Assembly: GCA_021774575.1 (NCBI GenBank)
Contig: JAJFIX010000046.1
Location: 186,001 to 250,000 of the forward strand
Origin: Alphaproteobacteria bacterium
GTDB lineage: Bacteria; Pseudomonadota; Alphaproteobacteria; UBA6615
DNA: 64,000 nt
Direction of reading: 5' to 3'
Part shown: piece by piece, positions 36,756 to 47,154 of the stretch
Layout: each line of letters begins with the position of its first letter
Numbering within the stretch: position 1 is the stretch's first letter
Position numbers and translations under genes: made by a program
Notes under the pieces: model-generated
Databases searched by the model: none
What the model saw: only the letters and a program-made list of their open reading frames with translations
What the model was told of the DNA's origin: nothing

Positions 36756-38074
36756 TCAACCGCCCCTTCGGGTGCCTCATACGGTATACTGCTTTGGCGG
36801 TCGGTCTGGGTATTATTTGCCCCACCGCTGCGCCGCCTGCGTCGGCGTTTTCCATTTCTTCCACTATTCTCGTTTTGCGAGGGTTGGGAATTTGACGTAG
36901 CGGAAAGGTCGGCCTGCCCATCCGCACTAACTTCAATGAGTTGTATCTGCCCGCCTTGTGCCGCAAGGGCAAGTTCGGATTGTTTTAGCCGGAGGGCGTC
37001 AGCGCCAAAAACCTCGTAGCGCCAACCATGCATGGCGGGCACATCGTCGGCATCGTCGGCGGCGATCGATTCTAAGTCGGCTGCATTCGCCACCAATTTT
37101 TGGGCGACGCTATGGCGCTCACATTTATGTTTGAGCAGAACTTTCAAGAGTTCGATGACCGGCCCCAAGCCTGCGGGGCGTTCGGGCTTAACAATCGGCT
37201 GGGGGGCATCCATTGGATCGAGGGCGAGCCCAGCAGCGACAGCTTTGAGCAATGATTGACCTTGCCGGCCTTCGGCAAATCCCTTTGAAATTCCTCGGGC
37301 ACGGCCGAGGGCCTGAATATCGGCCGGAGGATGAGCGGCGATCTGGCCCAGGGATTCGTCGCGCAGAATTCGGTTGCGCGGTACGTCGCGGGTGACCGCC
37401 TCGGTTTCGCGCCAGGCGGCGACTTCGCGCAGGATCGCCAGATACCGACGGCTGGTCGATTTTGGTTTCAGCCGTCGCCACGCGAGTTCAGGGGTGATTT
37501 CATAAAGAGCCGGATCGCTCAGATTGGCCATATCCTCTTCGAGCCATGTTTCGCGCCCGTCGGCGGAAATCCGATCACGCAGCTTCTCGAATGCCGGTCG
37601 CAAATGGACAACATCGTCAATGGCATAGGCGAGTTGCTTTTCCGTCAGTGGCCGCTGGGCCCAATCGGTAAAACGCGAGCCCTTATCCAGGCGGCCGCCG
37701 GTGAGTTTGGAAATGAGCGTTTCGTAGCCGACTTGCTCGCCAAACCCGCATACCATTGCCGCGATCTGCGTGTCATAAAGCGGGGTAGGCACATGTCCGG
37801 TTAAATGATGAAAAATCTCAACATCTTGGCGGCTTCCATGCATTACCTTTAAGACGTCCGGGTCGGCCATCAGCTCGAACAGGGGCGCCAGATCAATGCC
37901 GTCGGCCAACGGATCGACGGCTGCCGCTTCATCGGGTCCGGCGAGCTGAACGAGACAGAGAATGGGCCAAAAGGTCCTTTCCCGCATAAATTCAGTATCG
38001 ACGGTGACATAATCATTGCGCGCAAGTTCTGTGCAGAACCGGGCAAGCTCTTTGGTACTGGTGATAACGTTCAT
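36752..38074 (-). CDS. rnd: Ribonuclease D
   Basis: RNase D is a 3'-5' exonuclease that matures tRNA and other stable RNA ends. The 440-residue protein has the DEDDy residues in VDTEFMRERTFWP, HGSRQDVEIFHHL and YAIDDVVHLRPAF, followed by the HRDC region. Beyond the usual end there is an extension of about 60 residues with a basic KRRRRRRSGG cluster, which may help bind RNA. It is cotranscribed with the downstream DUF482 gene and divergent from aspS. Confidence 0.94.
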   Translation of the reverse strand: MNVITSTKELARFCTELARNDYVTVDTEFMRERTFWPILCLVQLAGPDEAAAVDPLADGIDLAPLFELMADPDVLKVMHGSRQDVEIFHHLTGHVPTPLYDTQIAAMVCGFGEQVGYETLISKLTGGRLDKGSRFTDWAQRPLTEKQLAYAIDDVVHLRPAFEKLRDRISADGRETWLEEDMANLSDPALYEITPELAWRRLKPKSTSRRYLAILREVAAWRETEAVTRDVPRNRILRDESLGQIAAHPPADIQALGRARGISKGFAEGRQGQSLLKAVAAGLALDPMDAPQPIVKPERPAGLGPVIELLKVLLKHKCERHSVAQKLVANAADLESIAADDADDVPAMHGWRYEVFGADALRLKQSELALAAQGGQIQLIEVSADGQADLSATSNSQPSQNENSGRNGKRRRRRRSGGANNTQTDRQSSIPYEAPEGAVE

Positions 38075-38139
38075 GGTGATGAGCTATACACGAAGTCACC
38101 GGGCTGGCAAAAGCTTCGGATGGTCGGTCAGTGTGGGGC

Positions 38140-38182
38140 TTGACATAAACGAGTTGACATGGCCTTAGACACTGTCTTTTTA
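38140..38182 (+). promoter_or_regulatory. Candidate sigma-70 promoter region of aspS
   Basis: Two TTGACAT heptamers start at 38140 and 38154. The second is followed, at 17 bases, by a T-rich TTTTTA hexamer at 38177-38182. The good -35 matches and the location about 95 bases before aspS support a promoter, but the -10 elements are weak. Confidence 0.4.
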
Positions 38183-38252
38183 ACGGGTTATATCGGCGCA
38201 AGCGGGCACCGGCGCATGCCACCCACCAACTTTTCAATATTCGAGGCTCACC

Positions 38253-40091
38253 ATGCATCCTTTTCGAACTCATAATTGTGGCGAACTGCGTTCGGAACAT
38301 GCCGGCGAGCAGGTAAGGCTGTCAGGCTGGGTTCATCGTAAACGCGACCATGGCAATCTATTGTTTGTCGATTTGCGCGATCATTACGGTATTAGCCAGT
38401 GCGTCATCGATGTGTCGTCGGAGCTTTTTCCGACTGTCGAGGGGGCGCGAACGGAATCGGTGCTCACCATCACCGGAACAGTGGTCGCGCGCAGCGACGA
38501 AACGATAAATGACCGGCTCCCAACCGGCCGAGTCGAATTGCGCATTGAGCAAATCAATGTCGAAGCCCCGGCGCAATTGCTGCCATTGCAAGTCAATTCC
38601 GACGAAGATGCCGGCGAGGAAATTCGACTACGCCATCGCTATCTCGATCTGCGTCGGGAAAAAATGCACGCCAATATAATGCTACGCAGCAACATTATCT
38701 CATCGATCCGTCGTCGCATGATCGATCAAGGTTTTAACGAATTTCAAACGCCGATTCTGACTGCATCGAGTCCCGAGGGCGCTCGGGATTACCTGGTGCC
38801 GTCGCGCACTCATCCTGGCAAATTTTATGCGCTGCCTCAGGCGCCGCAGATGTTCAAGCAGCTGCTAATGGTCGCGGGGTTTGACCGTTACTTCCAGATT
38901 GCACCTTGTTTTCGTGACGAAGATAGCCGCGCCGATCGGAGCCCCGGCGAGTTCTACCAGCTCGATTTTGAAATGAGCTATGTCACCCAAGACGATGTTT
39001 TTTCCGCCATTGAGCCGGTACTGGCCGGTGTATTTGAAGAGTTCGCCGGGTTCGGCAAGCAAAAACCCTGGACGGTGACCAAGGCGCCGTTCCCGCGCAT
39101 TCCCTATGCCGAGGCGATGCTGAAATATGGGTCGGATAAGCCGGATTTACGAAATCCAATTGAGATCCGCGATGTCGCGGAGATCTTCGCTGGGTCCGAT
39201 TTCAAAGTTTTTTCTGGCGCTGTTGCGGCGGGCAAGACCGTTCGTGGAATACCGGCCCCCGGCGCGGCGGCCCAATCGCGCTCCTGGTTCGATAAACTCA
39301 ATAGCTGGGCCCAGAGTGAAGGCGCACCGGGGCTTGGCTATGTGACTTTTGCCGATGGCGGCGCCAAGGGCCCGATCGCTAAGTTCTTGGACGAAGCACG
39401 GCTGGAAAAGTTGCGTGAATTGGCCGGTGTGGGCGATGGCGACGCGGTGTTTTTCGTCTGTGACGATGCGGCGAAGGCGGCTTCTTTGGCTGGACTGGCT
39501 CGAACCCGGATCGGTCAAAGCCTGGAACTAATCGACGAGGAGCAATTTCTATTTTGCTGGATCGTCGATTATCCAATGTATGAACGCGACGAGGCAACCG
39601 GTGCCATCGAATTTTCACACAATCCATTTTCGATGCCCCAAGGCGGGCTTGAAGCCTTGGAGACAAATGACCCGCTGGATATTTTAGCTTGGCAGTATGA
39701 CACGGTATGCAACGGGATCGAACTCAGTTCCGGTGCGATCCGGAACCATCGGGCCGATATCATGTACAAGGCGTTTGAAATCGCCGGCTATGGCCAGGAG
39801 ACGGTCAATGATGAGTTTTCGGGGATGATCGAGGCGTTCAAGTTTGGCGCACCGCCCCATGGTGGCTCGGCACCGGGCATCGACCGGATGGTCATGATGC
39901 TGGCCAATGAACCCAATATTCGCGAGGTCATCGCCTTTCCGCTTAATCAGCGCGCCGAAGATTTGATGATGCGGGCCCCAGCACCTGTTGAGGTCGAGCG
40001 GCTGCGCGATTTGTCCATTCAGCTCTCACCTTCGGCCCAGCGGGCCCTTGATGAAGAGGCGGAAAAAGGTGACGTAGAATCGAACGAATAG
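38253..40091 (+). CDS. aspS: Aspartyl-tRNA synthetase
   Basis: The 612-residue protein has an N-terminal OB-fold ([21 protein letters not shown]) and a class II core with [13 protein letters not shown], the motif 2 region [19 protein letters not shown], the bacterial GAD insertion, and motif 3 [13 protein letters not shown]. It charges tRNA-Asp. The anticodon-binding domain has His in RKRDHG, a residue linked in the literature with non-discriminating AspRS that also charge tRNA-Asn when GatCAB amidates it. That assignment is tentative. Confidence 0.97.
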   Translation: MHPFRTHNCGELRSEHAGEQVRLSGWVHRKRDHGNLLFVDLRDHYGISQCVIDVSSELFPTVEGARTESVLTITGTVVARSDETINDRLPTGRVELRIEQINVEAPAQLLPLQVNSDEDAGEEIRLRHRYLDLRREKMHANIMLRSNIISSIRRRMIDQGFNEFQTPILTASSPEGARDYLVPSRTHPGKFYALPQAPQMFKQLLMVAGFDRYFQIAPCFRDEDSRADRSPGEFYQLDFEMSYVTQDDVFSAIEPVLAGVFEEFAGFGKQKPWTVTKAPFPRIPYAEAMLKYGSDKPDLRNPIEIRDVAEIFAGSDFKVFSGAVAAGKTVRGIPAPGAAAQSRSWFDKLNSWAQSEGAPGLGYVTFADGGAKGPIAKFLDEARLEKLRELAGVGDGDAVFFVCDDAAKAASLAGLARTRIGQSLELIDEEQFLFCWIVDYPMYERDEATGAIEFSHNPFSMPQGGLEALETNDPLDILAWQYDTVCNGIELSSGAIRNHRADIMYKAFEIAGYGQETVNDEFSGMIEAFKFGAPPHGGSAPGIDRMVMMLANEPNIREVIAFPLNQRAEDLMMRAPAPVEVERLRDLSIQLSPSAQRALDEEAEKGDVESNE

Positions 40092-40141
40092 AAAAGGAGA
40101 CTGGCACCAAAGGATGAATCGGCGCATAAACTCTCTTTTTG

Positions 40142-41119
40142 ATGACTGCATTTAAGAACGCACCGGATCAGAGCTACCTCTTTCCCCACCGCCATTTATT
40201 GAGCGTCGAAGAGCTGTCGGCCGAAACAATTACGGCGCTGCTGGATATTTCCGATGTTTATGCGGATCATAATCGGGCGCGGCCAAGCTCACTGACATCC
40301 TTGCGTGGCCGCACCTGCATCAATCTATTTTTCGAAAGTTCAACCCGAACACGGACCAGCTTTGAGCTCGCCGGAAAACGGCTCGGGGCCGATGTCATCA
40401 ATATTTCGGTCGGCGCAAGTTCGATCAAAAAGGGTGAGACCCTGATTGATACCGCGACGACCTTGAATGCCATGCACGCCGATATTCTGGTCATCCGTCA
40501 CGGCGACGCCGGGGCGGTAAAACTACTGTCGGAAAAGGTCAATTGTGCCGTCATTAACGCTGGTGACGGCAGTCATGAGCATCCGACCCAGGCGCTTTTG
40601 GATGCGCTGACTATTCGACGCCGGGTTGGCCATCTTAAAGGTCTGACAATCGCCCTCTGCGGTGATGTTTCTCATAGCCGGGTCGCTCGCTCCAATATCC
40701 GCCTTTTGACGGCGATGGGGGCCAGCTTACGGGTCATTGCTCCGCCGACACTGATGCCGAACTCGATTGGTCAATGGGGGGTGGAGGCGTTCACCGACAT
40801 GCGTCGCGGACTTGCTGGGTGCGACATTGTGATGATGCTGCGACTGCAAAAAGAACGCATGCAGGGTAATTTTGTACCATCGGTTCGCGAGTATTTTCAC
40901 TTTTATGGCTTGGACCGGGAAAAACTCAGCCATGCCAAGCCGGGCGCCTTGATCATGCATCCGGGACCGATGAACCGGGGCGTTGAGATAGATAGTGACA
41001 TTGCCGACGATATCGATTTGAGCCTTATTCAAGAACAGGTTGAGATGGGGGTTGCTGTTCGCATGGCCTGTCTCGATGTGTTGTGCCGTCCAAATGCCGT
41101 TTCCCTGGGTGAGGGCTAG
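40142..41119 (+). CDS. pyrB: Aspartate carbamoyltransferase catalytic subunit
   Basis: PyrB joins carbamoyl phosphate and aspartate in pyrimidine synthesis. The 325-residue protein has the carbamoyl-phosphate loop [19 protein letters not shown], the [11 protein letters not shown] motif and the aspartate-binding [10 protein letters not shown] segment. The first in-frame codon at 40139 is TTG; the following ATG at 40142 is taken as start. The next gene is a PyrC-like protein starting three bases after the stop, which suggests an ATCase complex with an inactive dihydroorotase partner. Confidence 0.96.
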   Translation: MTAFKNAPDQSYLFPHRHLLSVEELSAETITALLDISDVYADHNRARPSSLTSLRGRTCINLFFESSTRTRTSFELAGKRLGADVINISVGASSIKKGETLIDTATTLNAMHADILVIRHGDAGAVKLLSEKVNCAVINAGDGSHEHPTQALLDALTIRRRVGHLKGLTIALCGDVSHSRVARSNIRLLTAMGASLRVIAPPTLMPNSIGQWGVEAFTDMRRGLAGCDIVMMLRLQKERMQGNFVPSVREYFHFYGLDREKLSHAKPGALIMHPGPMNRGVEIDSDIADDIDLSLIQEQVEMGVAVRMACLDVLCRPNAVSLGEG

Positions 41120-41122
41120 GGA

Positions 41123-42436
41123 ATGGTTCTGGCCGTGACAAATATTCGACTGATCGATCCCGACCTGGGGCGCGAAACGGTTTGCGACGCAAACGGCGGG
41201 TTGGCGATCAAGGACGGAAAAATAGCTGAATTCGGGCAAAATATTTTTACCGAAGGCCTGGCAGAAAATGCTCAGATCATCGATGGGGACGGGCTATGTC
41301 TTGCCCCCGGCCTTGTCGATATGCGGGTGCATCTGCGCGAACCCGGGGCGGATCATAAGGAAGATATTTCGGGCCTTCTGGCGAACGCCGCTGCCAGCGG
41401 TATAACCAGCCTTGGGGTCCTGCCAAATACCGATCCGGTCATCGACGATATTGCCGTTTTAGAATTTATTCAGCGCCGGGCCGCTGCCGCTCCGGGGGGG
41501 CATATCTATTGTTTTGGCGCCGCGACAAAGGATGCTGCCGGTGCGGCGATGTCGGAAATCGGATTACTGGCGGAGGGGGGCGCCCTCGGTTTTACCGATG
41601 GTACCCAGCCAATTGAGGCAGCGCGTTTGATGGCGACGTTGCTCCGCTATGGTGCGATGTTCGACGCCGTCATTGCCAACCGACCGAACGAGCCCAGCCT
41701 ATCGGGTGACGGGGTGATGAATGCCGGTGAAATGGCGGCCCGGCTCGGCCTTGCTGGAATGCCGGTCCAGGCCGAGACGATCATGCTGGCCCGCGATCTG
41801 ATGTTGGTTGAGATGACCGGCGGCCGCTATCACGCGTCACTTATTTCAACCGCCGGCTCGGTGGATTTGATACGAGCGGCCAAGGCAAAGGGACTCGACG
41901 TTTCTTGCGATACGGCTCCACCTTATTTCGTCTTGAACGAAGGTGCGGTCGGTGATTATCGCACTTTTGCCAAGTTGATGCCGCCATTGCGCGATGAGAC
42001 AGACCGGCTCGCCGTCGCGGCTGCCCTTGCCGACGGCACCATCGACATGATTGTCTCCGACCATGCCGCCCAGGATGCTGAATCAAAGCGCCTGCCGTTT
42101 TCCCAAGCCGAAATCGGTGGTGTCGGCGTGGAGACCCTGTTGCCGCTGACGCTGGAATTGACATGCGATGGATCGATGAATTTGGCCCAGGCCCTAGCCA
42201 AAGTCAGCATCGCCCCGGCGGACAGGTTTGGGCTGCCCGGCGGGCGGATAACCGAAGGCGCACCGGCCGATCTGGTGTTGTTTGATGCGGATAGAAGTGT
42301 TTCAGTTTCTACAGAAAACCTGCGTTCCAAGTCAAAAAATACACCGTTCGACGGCCGAACCTACAGTGGTGAGGTTACGACCACGATTATCGGCGGCACG
42401 GTATTTGAACCGGTTGCTGGGATCCGGGCTGCGTGA
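41123..42436 (+). CDS. Inactive dihydroorotase homologue (PyrC'/PyrX-like)
   Basis: The 437-residue protein has a dihydroorotase fold, but the metal ligands are missing. The usual DxHxH is DMRVHLREPG; the HxxH of HVST is YHASLIST, with the ligand His replaced by Leu; the HH of EVTPHHL is DTAPPYFVL. The Asp of the TDHAP-like motif remains in SDHAAQDAESK. The enzyme should therefore be unable to bind zinc. In Pseudomonas the similar PyrC' has no dihydroorotase activity and is needed for assembly of the aspartate carbamoyltransferase dodecamer; pyrB directly upstream supports that role. A true dihydroorotase must lie elsewhere in the genome. Confidence 0.85.
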   Translation: MVLAVTNIRLIDPDLGRETVCDANGGLAIKDGKIAEFGQNIFTEGLAENAQIIDGDGLCLAPGLVDMRVHLREPGADHKEDISGLLANAAASGITSLGVLPNTDPVIDDIAVLEFIQRRAAAAPGGHIYCFGAATKDAAGAAMSEIGLLAEGGALGFTDGTQPIEAARLMATLLRYGAMFDAVIANRPNEPSLSGDGVMNAGEMAARLGLAGMPVQAETIMLARDLMLVEMTGGRYHASLISTAGSVDLIRAAKAKGLDVSCDTAPPYFVLNEGAVGDYRTFAKLMPPLRDETDRLAVAAALADGTIDMIVSDHAAQDAESKRLPFSQAEIGGVGVETLLPLTLELTCDGSMNLAQALAKVSIAPADRFGLPGGRITEGAPADLVLFDADRSVSVSTENLRSKSKNTPFDGRTYSGEVTTTIIGGTVFEPVAGIRAA

Positions 42437-42448
42437 ATATGGCGGCTC

Positions 42449-43105
42449 ATGGGGCATAGTCTTGCCGGTATTGCGGCGGTCCTCGGCATTCCCGATTGGA
42501 AGACGGTGATTGCCTTTTGGCCCTATTTTGCCGGTGGCACAGTTGCCGCTTATGGGCTTGGCTCAATTCCCTTTGGCTTGGTGCTGGCCCGGATCTTTGG
42601 GCATGGGGACATCCGAAAGATTGGATCGGGCAATATCGGTGCGACCAACGTGCTGCGCACCGGCTCGAAATCTGTTGCTGCGCTCACTTTGGTTCTCGAC
42701 CTTGGCAAAGGGGCCGCGGCGCTATGGCTTGCGCGTCATTTTCTCGGTGGGCCGGATGTCGCTTTCTTTGCTGGCTTTGCCGTAGTTCTGGGGCATATGT
42801 TTCCTGTTTGGCTCCTGTTTCGAGGTGGTAAAGGCGTTGCGACAACATTGGGGGTCATCCTTGGCTTATCATTGCCGGCCGGTCTGACGGCCCTAGGAGT
42901 GTGGCTCGCAGTCGCGTTGATCTCTCGCATTTCTTCGTTGGCGGCCTTGGTTGCCGTGGCTGGAGCACCGTTGGCATGTTGGTTCTTTTCCGGACGGCAG
43001 GCCGCAACTCTAGCAGCTATTTTGGCGGTACTGGTATGGCTCAAACACGGGGCAAACATCGCTCGTCTTTTGCGTGGGCAAGAGGCGAAGATCAAGCTAA
43101 AGTAG
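42449..43105 (+). CDS. plsY: Acyl-phosphate glycerol-3-phosphate acyltransferase
   Basis: PlsY starts phospholipid synthesis by acylating glycerol-3-phosphate from acyl-phosphate. The 218-residue protein has several membrane segments and the family motifs GSIPFGLVLARIFGHGDIRKIGSGNIGATNVLRTG, the LFRGGKGVATTLGV loop and a later conserved KHGANIARLL tail. It starts 12 bases after the pyrC-like gene. Confidence 0.96.
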   Translation: MGHSLAGIAAVLGIPDWKTVIAFWPYFAGGTVAAYGLGSIPFGLVLARIFGHGDIRKIGSGNIGATNVLRTGSKSVAALTLVLDLGKGAAALWLARHFLGGPDVAFFAGFAVVLGHMFPVWLLFRGGKGVATTLGVILGLSLPAGLTALGVWLAVALISRISSLAALVAVAGAPLACWFFSGRQAATLAAILAVLVWLKHGANIARLLRGQEAKIKLK

Positions 43106-43140
43106 TCATACTTTAGGAATTCCCACGCGAGTTAGAGTCC

Positions 43141-44271
43141 TTGGCACACTTTAAGCTAGTAACCGAGAAAGAGCGGCGCGACCGTGTACGTCTGATGCGC
43201 TCGGCGCGCATTGGCCCAATCATTTACCGACAGCTCATGGACCGGTTCGGTCATGCGTCGGCGGCGATAGCGGCAATTCCCGAGCTTGTTCGCCGCGGCG
43301 GTTCACGTCGGCCAATGACGCTGCTTGCCGAAGGCGCGGCGGATCAGGAGCTCGAGCATTTGGCCGCAATGGGCGCCCATTTGGTGACCTATGGTGAACC
43401 TGGCTATCCCCATGCGTTAATGGCCATCGATGACGCCCCGCCGGGGCTGAGCATCCTTGGCGATCCCAAACTCATTGCGCGGGATACGATTGCGATCGTG
43501 GGTGCGCGAAATGCGTCTGCTCCGGGCCTGATTTTGGCCAGGGAAATGGCGACCGAGCTGGGTCGTGCTGGGTTTGTCGTGGCCTCGGGCCTGGCCCGTG
43601 GTATCGATCGTGCGGTGCATGAAGGGGCGATTGAGGGAGGAACAGTTGCGGTGATGGCGGGCGGCGTCGATATCGTCTATCCGCACCAAAATAGGGATGT
43701 ATACGACAAAATTAGGGAAACTGGCGCGGTGGTGTCCGAGATGCCTCTTGGCACAAAACCGACGGCACGTCATTTTCCACCGCGCAATCGGATTGTGTCA
43801 GGCCTAAGTCTTGGTGTCGTCGTCGTCGAGGCCGCCCAGCGGTCGGGATCACTGATAACCGCAAGATTGGCTGGTGAGCAGGGACGCGAAGTCATGTGTG
43901 TTCCCGGCTCGCCCCGGGATCCTCGGTCGCAAGGACCCAACAAGCTCATCCGCGATGGCGCGCTTTTAGTGCGTAACGGAGACGATGTTGTCGAGGCTCT
44001 GAGACCAATGATCGGTGGCGCTGCCGAACAGGCGGGATACTACGTAGAAGATGAAACTGAGCAATCCGAAATCTTCGTCGATTTCGATGGCCCCGAGATC
44101 ACAGAAGCACGTGAGCGGGTTGTTCAATTTCTCTCTCCTACCGGCGTCATGGTTGACGAATTGCTCCGTGAGTGCCAAATGTCTCCGGCGATTGTTCACG
44201 CGGTTTTGTTGGAATTGGAACTTGCCGGGCGACTGGAGCGGCAGCCAGGAGGCCGGGTTGCGAGAGTTTAA
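43141..44271 (+). CDS. dprA: DNA-processing protein DprA
   Basis: DprA protects incoming single-stranded DNA and loads RecA during natural transformation. The 376-residue protein has an N-terminal SAM-like part (RSARIGPIIYRQLMDRFG) and a Rossmann-type core with IAIVGARNASAPGLILAREMA, SGLARGIDRAVHEGAIEGGTVAVMAGGVDIVYP and RSGSLITARLAGEQGREVMCVPGSPRDPRSQGPN. A C-terminal winged-helix domain follows. The likely start is TTG at 43141, since no earlier ATG is in frame and the conserved N-terminal region begins soon after. dprA genes are common outside naturally transformable species, so competence cannot be claimed. Confidence 0.95.
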   Translation: MAHFKLVTEKERRDRVRLMRSARIGPIIYRQLMDRFGHASAAIAAIPELVRRGGSRRPMTLLAEGAADQELEHLAAMGAHLVTYGEPGYPHALMAIDDAPPGLSILGDPKLIARDTIAIVGARNASAPGLILAREMATELGRAGFVVASGLARGIDRAVHEGAIEGGTVAVMAGGVDIVYPHQNRDVYDKIRETGAVVSEMPLGTKPTARHFPPRNRIVSGLSLGVVVVEAAQRSGSLITARLAGEQGREVMCVPGSPRDPRSQGPNKLIRDGALLVRNGDDVVEALRPMIGGAAEQAGYYVEDETEQSEIFVDFDGPEITEARERVVQFLSPTGVMVDELLRECQMSPAIVHAVLLELELAGRLERQPGGRVARV

Positions 44272-44397
44272 TATCAGTAAAGTTTTACGCTCTAAATTTA
44301 ATTTTCATTTGTCATTTGGTTTTGATTTTCGTAAGGATCGCCGCTGAGCATCCCTGTTTTTAAGTATCAGGCGTCGAGGAAGAGGTCCCATTTGTCC

Positions 44398-47142
44398 ATG
44401 AATGTCGTTGTCGTTGAATCCCCGGCCAAAGCCAAAACCATCAATAAGTATCTTGGCAAAGACTATACAGTTTTGGCGTCCTACGGCCATGTCCGCGACT
44501 TGCCGCCAAAAGATGGATCGGTGCGGCCGGCGGACGGATTTGCCATGGATTGGCAAATTGGTGATCGGGCGGAAAAGCCGATCAGGGCCATTACCGATGC
44601 CCTCGACGGCGCCAAGACCCTTTACCTTGCGACGGATCCGGATCGGGAAGGGGAGGCGATATCCTGGCATATCGAACAGATTTTGCTCGAGCGCGACCTG
44701 CTCGATCAAATCGAGGTCAAACGTGTCGTTTTTCATGAAATTACCGAATCGGCTATTCGGGCGGCGTTTGAGCAGCCGCGGGACCTGGATCGCGAGCAAA
44801 TCGAAGCCTATCTGGCCCGGCGCGCCCTCGACTATTTGGTCGGGTTTACTTTGTCTCCTGTCTTGTGGCGCAAATTACCCGGTTCGCGATCGGCAGGGCG
44901 GGTTCAATCGGTCGCACTACGTCTCGTTTGCGAGCGCGAATCCGCAATTGAGGTTTTTAAACCGCGCGAATTTTGGTCGATCGTCGCCGATATGGAGACC
45001 CAGCGTGGTGAGCCGTTTACGGCCCGTTTGACCCATTTGGACGGCGAGAAACTGGACCGGTTCACAATTGGCGAAGAGGCGGTCGCAATGGCGGCCAAAT
45101 CAAAAATCGATGCGCAAAATTTTAGCGTCGCGAAAATTGAGAAATCGAGAGTGCGGCGCAATCCTTATGCGCCGTTCACGACGTCAACCCTGCAGCAAGA
45201 GGCGTCACGAAAACTTGGCTTTGGGGCAAGCCAGACGATGCGCATTGCCCAGCGTCTCTATGAAGGAACCGAGATCGATGGCGAAACGGTTGGTCTGATT
45301 TCCTACATGCGAACCGATAGCGTTACGTTGAGCGCCGATGCTCTGTCATCGGCACGTGACGAAATTGATCGTCAGTTTGGCGGTGACTATTTGCCGGCCA
45401 AGGCGCGGACGTTCAAAACTCGGGCGAAAAATGCGCAAGAAGCCCATGAAGCGATCCGGCCAACCGATTTGCATCGACGCCCGGATATGGTGGTTTCTAG
45501 GCTCGACCGGGACCAATTTAAACTTTACGAACTGATTTGGAAGCGCACCATTGCCTCGCAAATGGCCGAGGCGCAGATCGATAAGGTCACTGCAGACCTG
45601 AAATCGGGCGATGGCAATGTGACTTTGCGGGCCAACGGGTCGACGATGGCCTTTGACGGTTTTTTACGCGTCTATCAGGAAGATCGTGACGACGCACCGG
45701 CAAAAAATGGCGATGGAAGGGACGATGACGATTCTGATAATCGCCTGCCACCCCTCGCCGAAGGCGAAAATGCCGAGAAAAAATTGGTCACGCCAAATCA
45801 GCATTTCACTCAGCCGCCGCCCCGTTTTACCGAAGCCAGCTTGGTCAAAAAGCTAGAGGAGCTGGGCATCGGGCGCCCGTCGACCTATGCCACCATATTG
45901 CAAGTTCTGCAGGACCGCGATTATGTCGTGCTCGACAAAAAACGCTTTGTCCCAGAGGATCGCGGTCGCATCGTGACCTCATTTCTGGAAAGTTTTTTCC
46001 ATCGCTATGTCGAGTATGATTTTACCGCCGATCTTGAAGACCAACTGGATAGTATTTCCAACGGCGACATACCCTGGCAAACCGTACTCAATAATTTTTG
46101 GGATGCTTTTTCGGCGGCGGTAGACGGAACAAAAGAATTACGAACTCGCGAGGTTCTCGATGCGCTGAACGAGGAGTTGGCGCCGCATTTCTTCCCCGGT
46201 GGCGAGGATGGGGCTCCGGCTCGCAGCTGTCCGGCCTGCGAAGGTGAACTCAGCCTAAAACTTGGCCGTCACGGGCCGTTTGTCGGATGTTCGCGCTATC
46301 CCGAATGCCGTTTCACTCGCCGCCTTGCCGCCGGTAATGGCGAAGACGAGGCGGACGCGGATCTGGCCGCCGGGCCAAAACTGTTGGGGACTGATCCCGA
46401 GACCGGGCTCGACATTACATTGCGCAAAGGTCCCTACGGAATTTACGTCCAGCTTGGCGAGGTTGAGCTTGACGAAAAAGGCAAGGCGACGTCGAAGCCG
46501 AAGCGATCCGGTGTACCAAAAGGCATTACCTCGGCCGAAGTCGATCTCGCCATGGCATTGAAACTATTAAGTCTGCCTCGCGAGGTCGGTGTTCATCCCG
46601 AGGATGGAAAAATTGTGCAAGCCGGGCTCGGCCGATTTGGTCCCTTTGTGAAGCATGGTTCGGTCTATGCGTCACTGACCGACCCCCAAGAATTATTTAC
46701 CGTCGGGCTGAATAGAGCGGTGACGCTCATTGCCGAAAAGAAGGCGAGCCCAGGACGGAATGCGGCTAAAATCCTGCACGAAATTGGTTTGCATCCCGAC
46801 GATGAGGCGCCAGTTAACATTTATGATGGGCGATATGGTCCCTATATCAAGCACGGTAAGGTGAATGCGACTGTGCCGCGGGACGTCGATCCGGAAACGG
46901 TGACGATGGAGCGGGCCCTCGATCTTCTCCGGATCAGTGCGGAAAAGAAAGAGGCCAAATCCGGTAGCAAGAAAAAAGCTGCACCAAAGAAAAAGGCCAC
47001 AGCTAAGAAAAAGGCGGCGCCGAAGAAAAAGGCCACATCAAAGAAAAAAACGGCGGCAAAAAAGAAAACCGCAACCAAGAAGCCAGCGGCAAAGTCAAAG
47101 CCGGACGATAAATCCGCCGAGACGGAAGCAGCGGCCGGATAG
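44398..47142 (+). CDS. topA: DNA topoisomerase I
   Basis: TopA relaxes negative supercoils. The 914-residue protein has the Toprim start NVVVVESPAKAKTINKYLG, acidic residues in LATDPDREGEAISWH, and the active-site Tyr in LISYMRTDSVTLS. A zinc-finger module (CPACEGELSLKLGRHGPFVGCSRYPEC) and several C-terminal repeats follow. The tail of about 50 residues is a Lys/Ala-rich histone H1-like stretch, common in alphaproteobacterial TopA. A TTG at 44392 is better spaced from the AAGAGG ribosome site than ATG 44398, so either may be the start. Confidence 0.96.
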   Translation: MNVVVVESPAKAKTINKYLGKDYTVLASYGHVRDLPPKDGSVRPADGFAMDWQIGDRAEKPIRAITDALDGAKTLYLATDPDREGEAISWHIEQILLERDLLDQIEVKRVVFHEITESAIRAAFEQPRDLDREQIEAYLARRALDYLVGFTLSPVLWRKLPGSRSAGRVQSVALRLVCERESAIEVFKPREFWSIVADMETQRGEPFTARLTHLDGEKLDRFTIGEEAVAMAAKSKIDAQNFSVAKIEKSRVRRNPYAPFTTSTLQQEASRKLGFGASQTMRIAQRLYEGTEIDGETVGLISYMRTDSVTLSADALSSARDEIDRQFGGDYLPAKARTFKTRAKNAQEAHEAIRPTDLHRRPDMVVSRLDRDQFKLYELIWKRTIASQMAEAQIDKVTADLKSGDGNVTLRANGSTMAFDGFLRVYQEDRDDAPAKNGDGRDDDDSDNRLPPLAEGENAEKKLVTPNQHFTQPPPRFTEASLVKKLEELGIGRPSTYATILQVLQDRDYVVLDKKRFVPEDRGRIVTSFLESFFHRYVEYDFTADLEDQLDSISNGDIPWQTVLNNFWDAFSAAVDGTKELRTREVLDALNEELAPHFFPGGEDGAPARSCPACEGELSLKLGRHGPFVGCSRYPECRFTRRLAAGNGEDEADADLAAGPKLLGTDPETGLDITLRKGPYGIYVQLGEVELDEKGKATSKPKRSGVPKGITSAEVDLAMALKLLSLPREVGVHPEDGKIVQAGLGRFGPFVKHGSVYASLTDPQELFTVGLNRAVTLIAEKKASPGRNAAKILHEIGLHPDDEAPVNIYDGRYGPYIKHGKVNATVPRDVDPETVTMERALDLLRISAEKKEAKSGSKKKAAPKKKATAKKKAAPKKKATSKKKTAAKKKTATKKPAAKSKPDDKSAETEAAAG

Positions 47143-47154
47143 GCCGGGTACCCA

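Noticed and set aside
46950-47130. Lys/Ala repeats at the end of topA as a novel element
   Set aside because: Such histone H1-like tails are common in alphaproteobacterial topoisomerase I.
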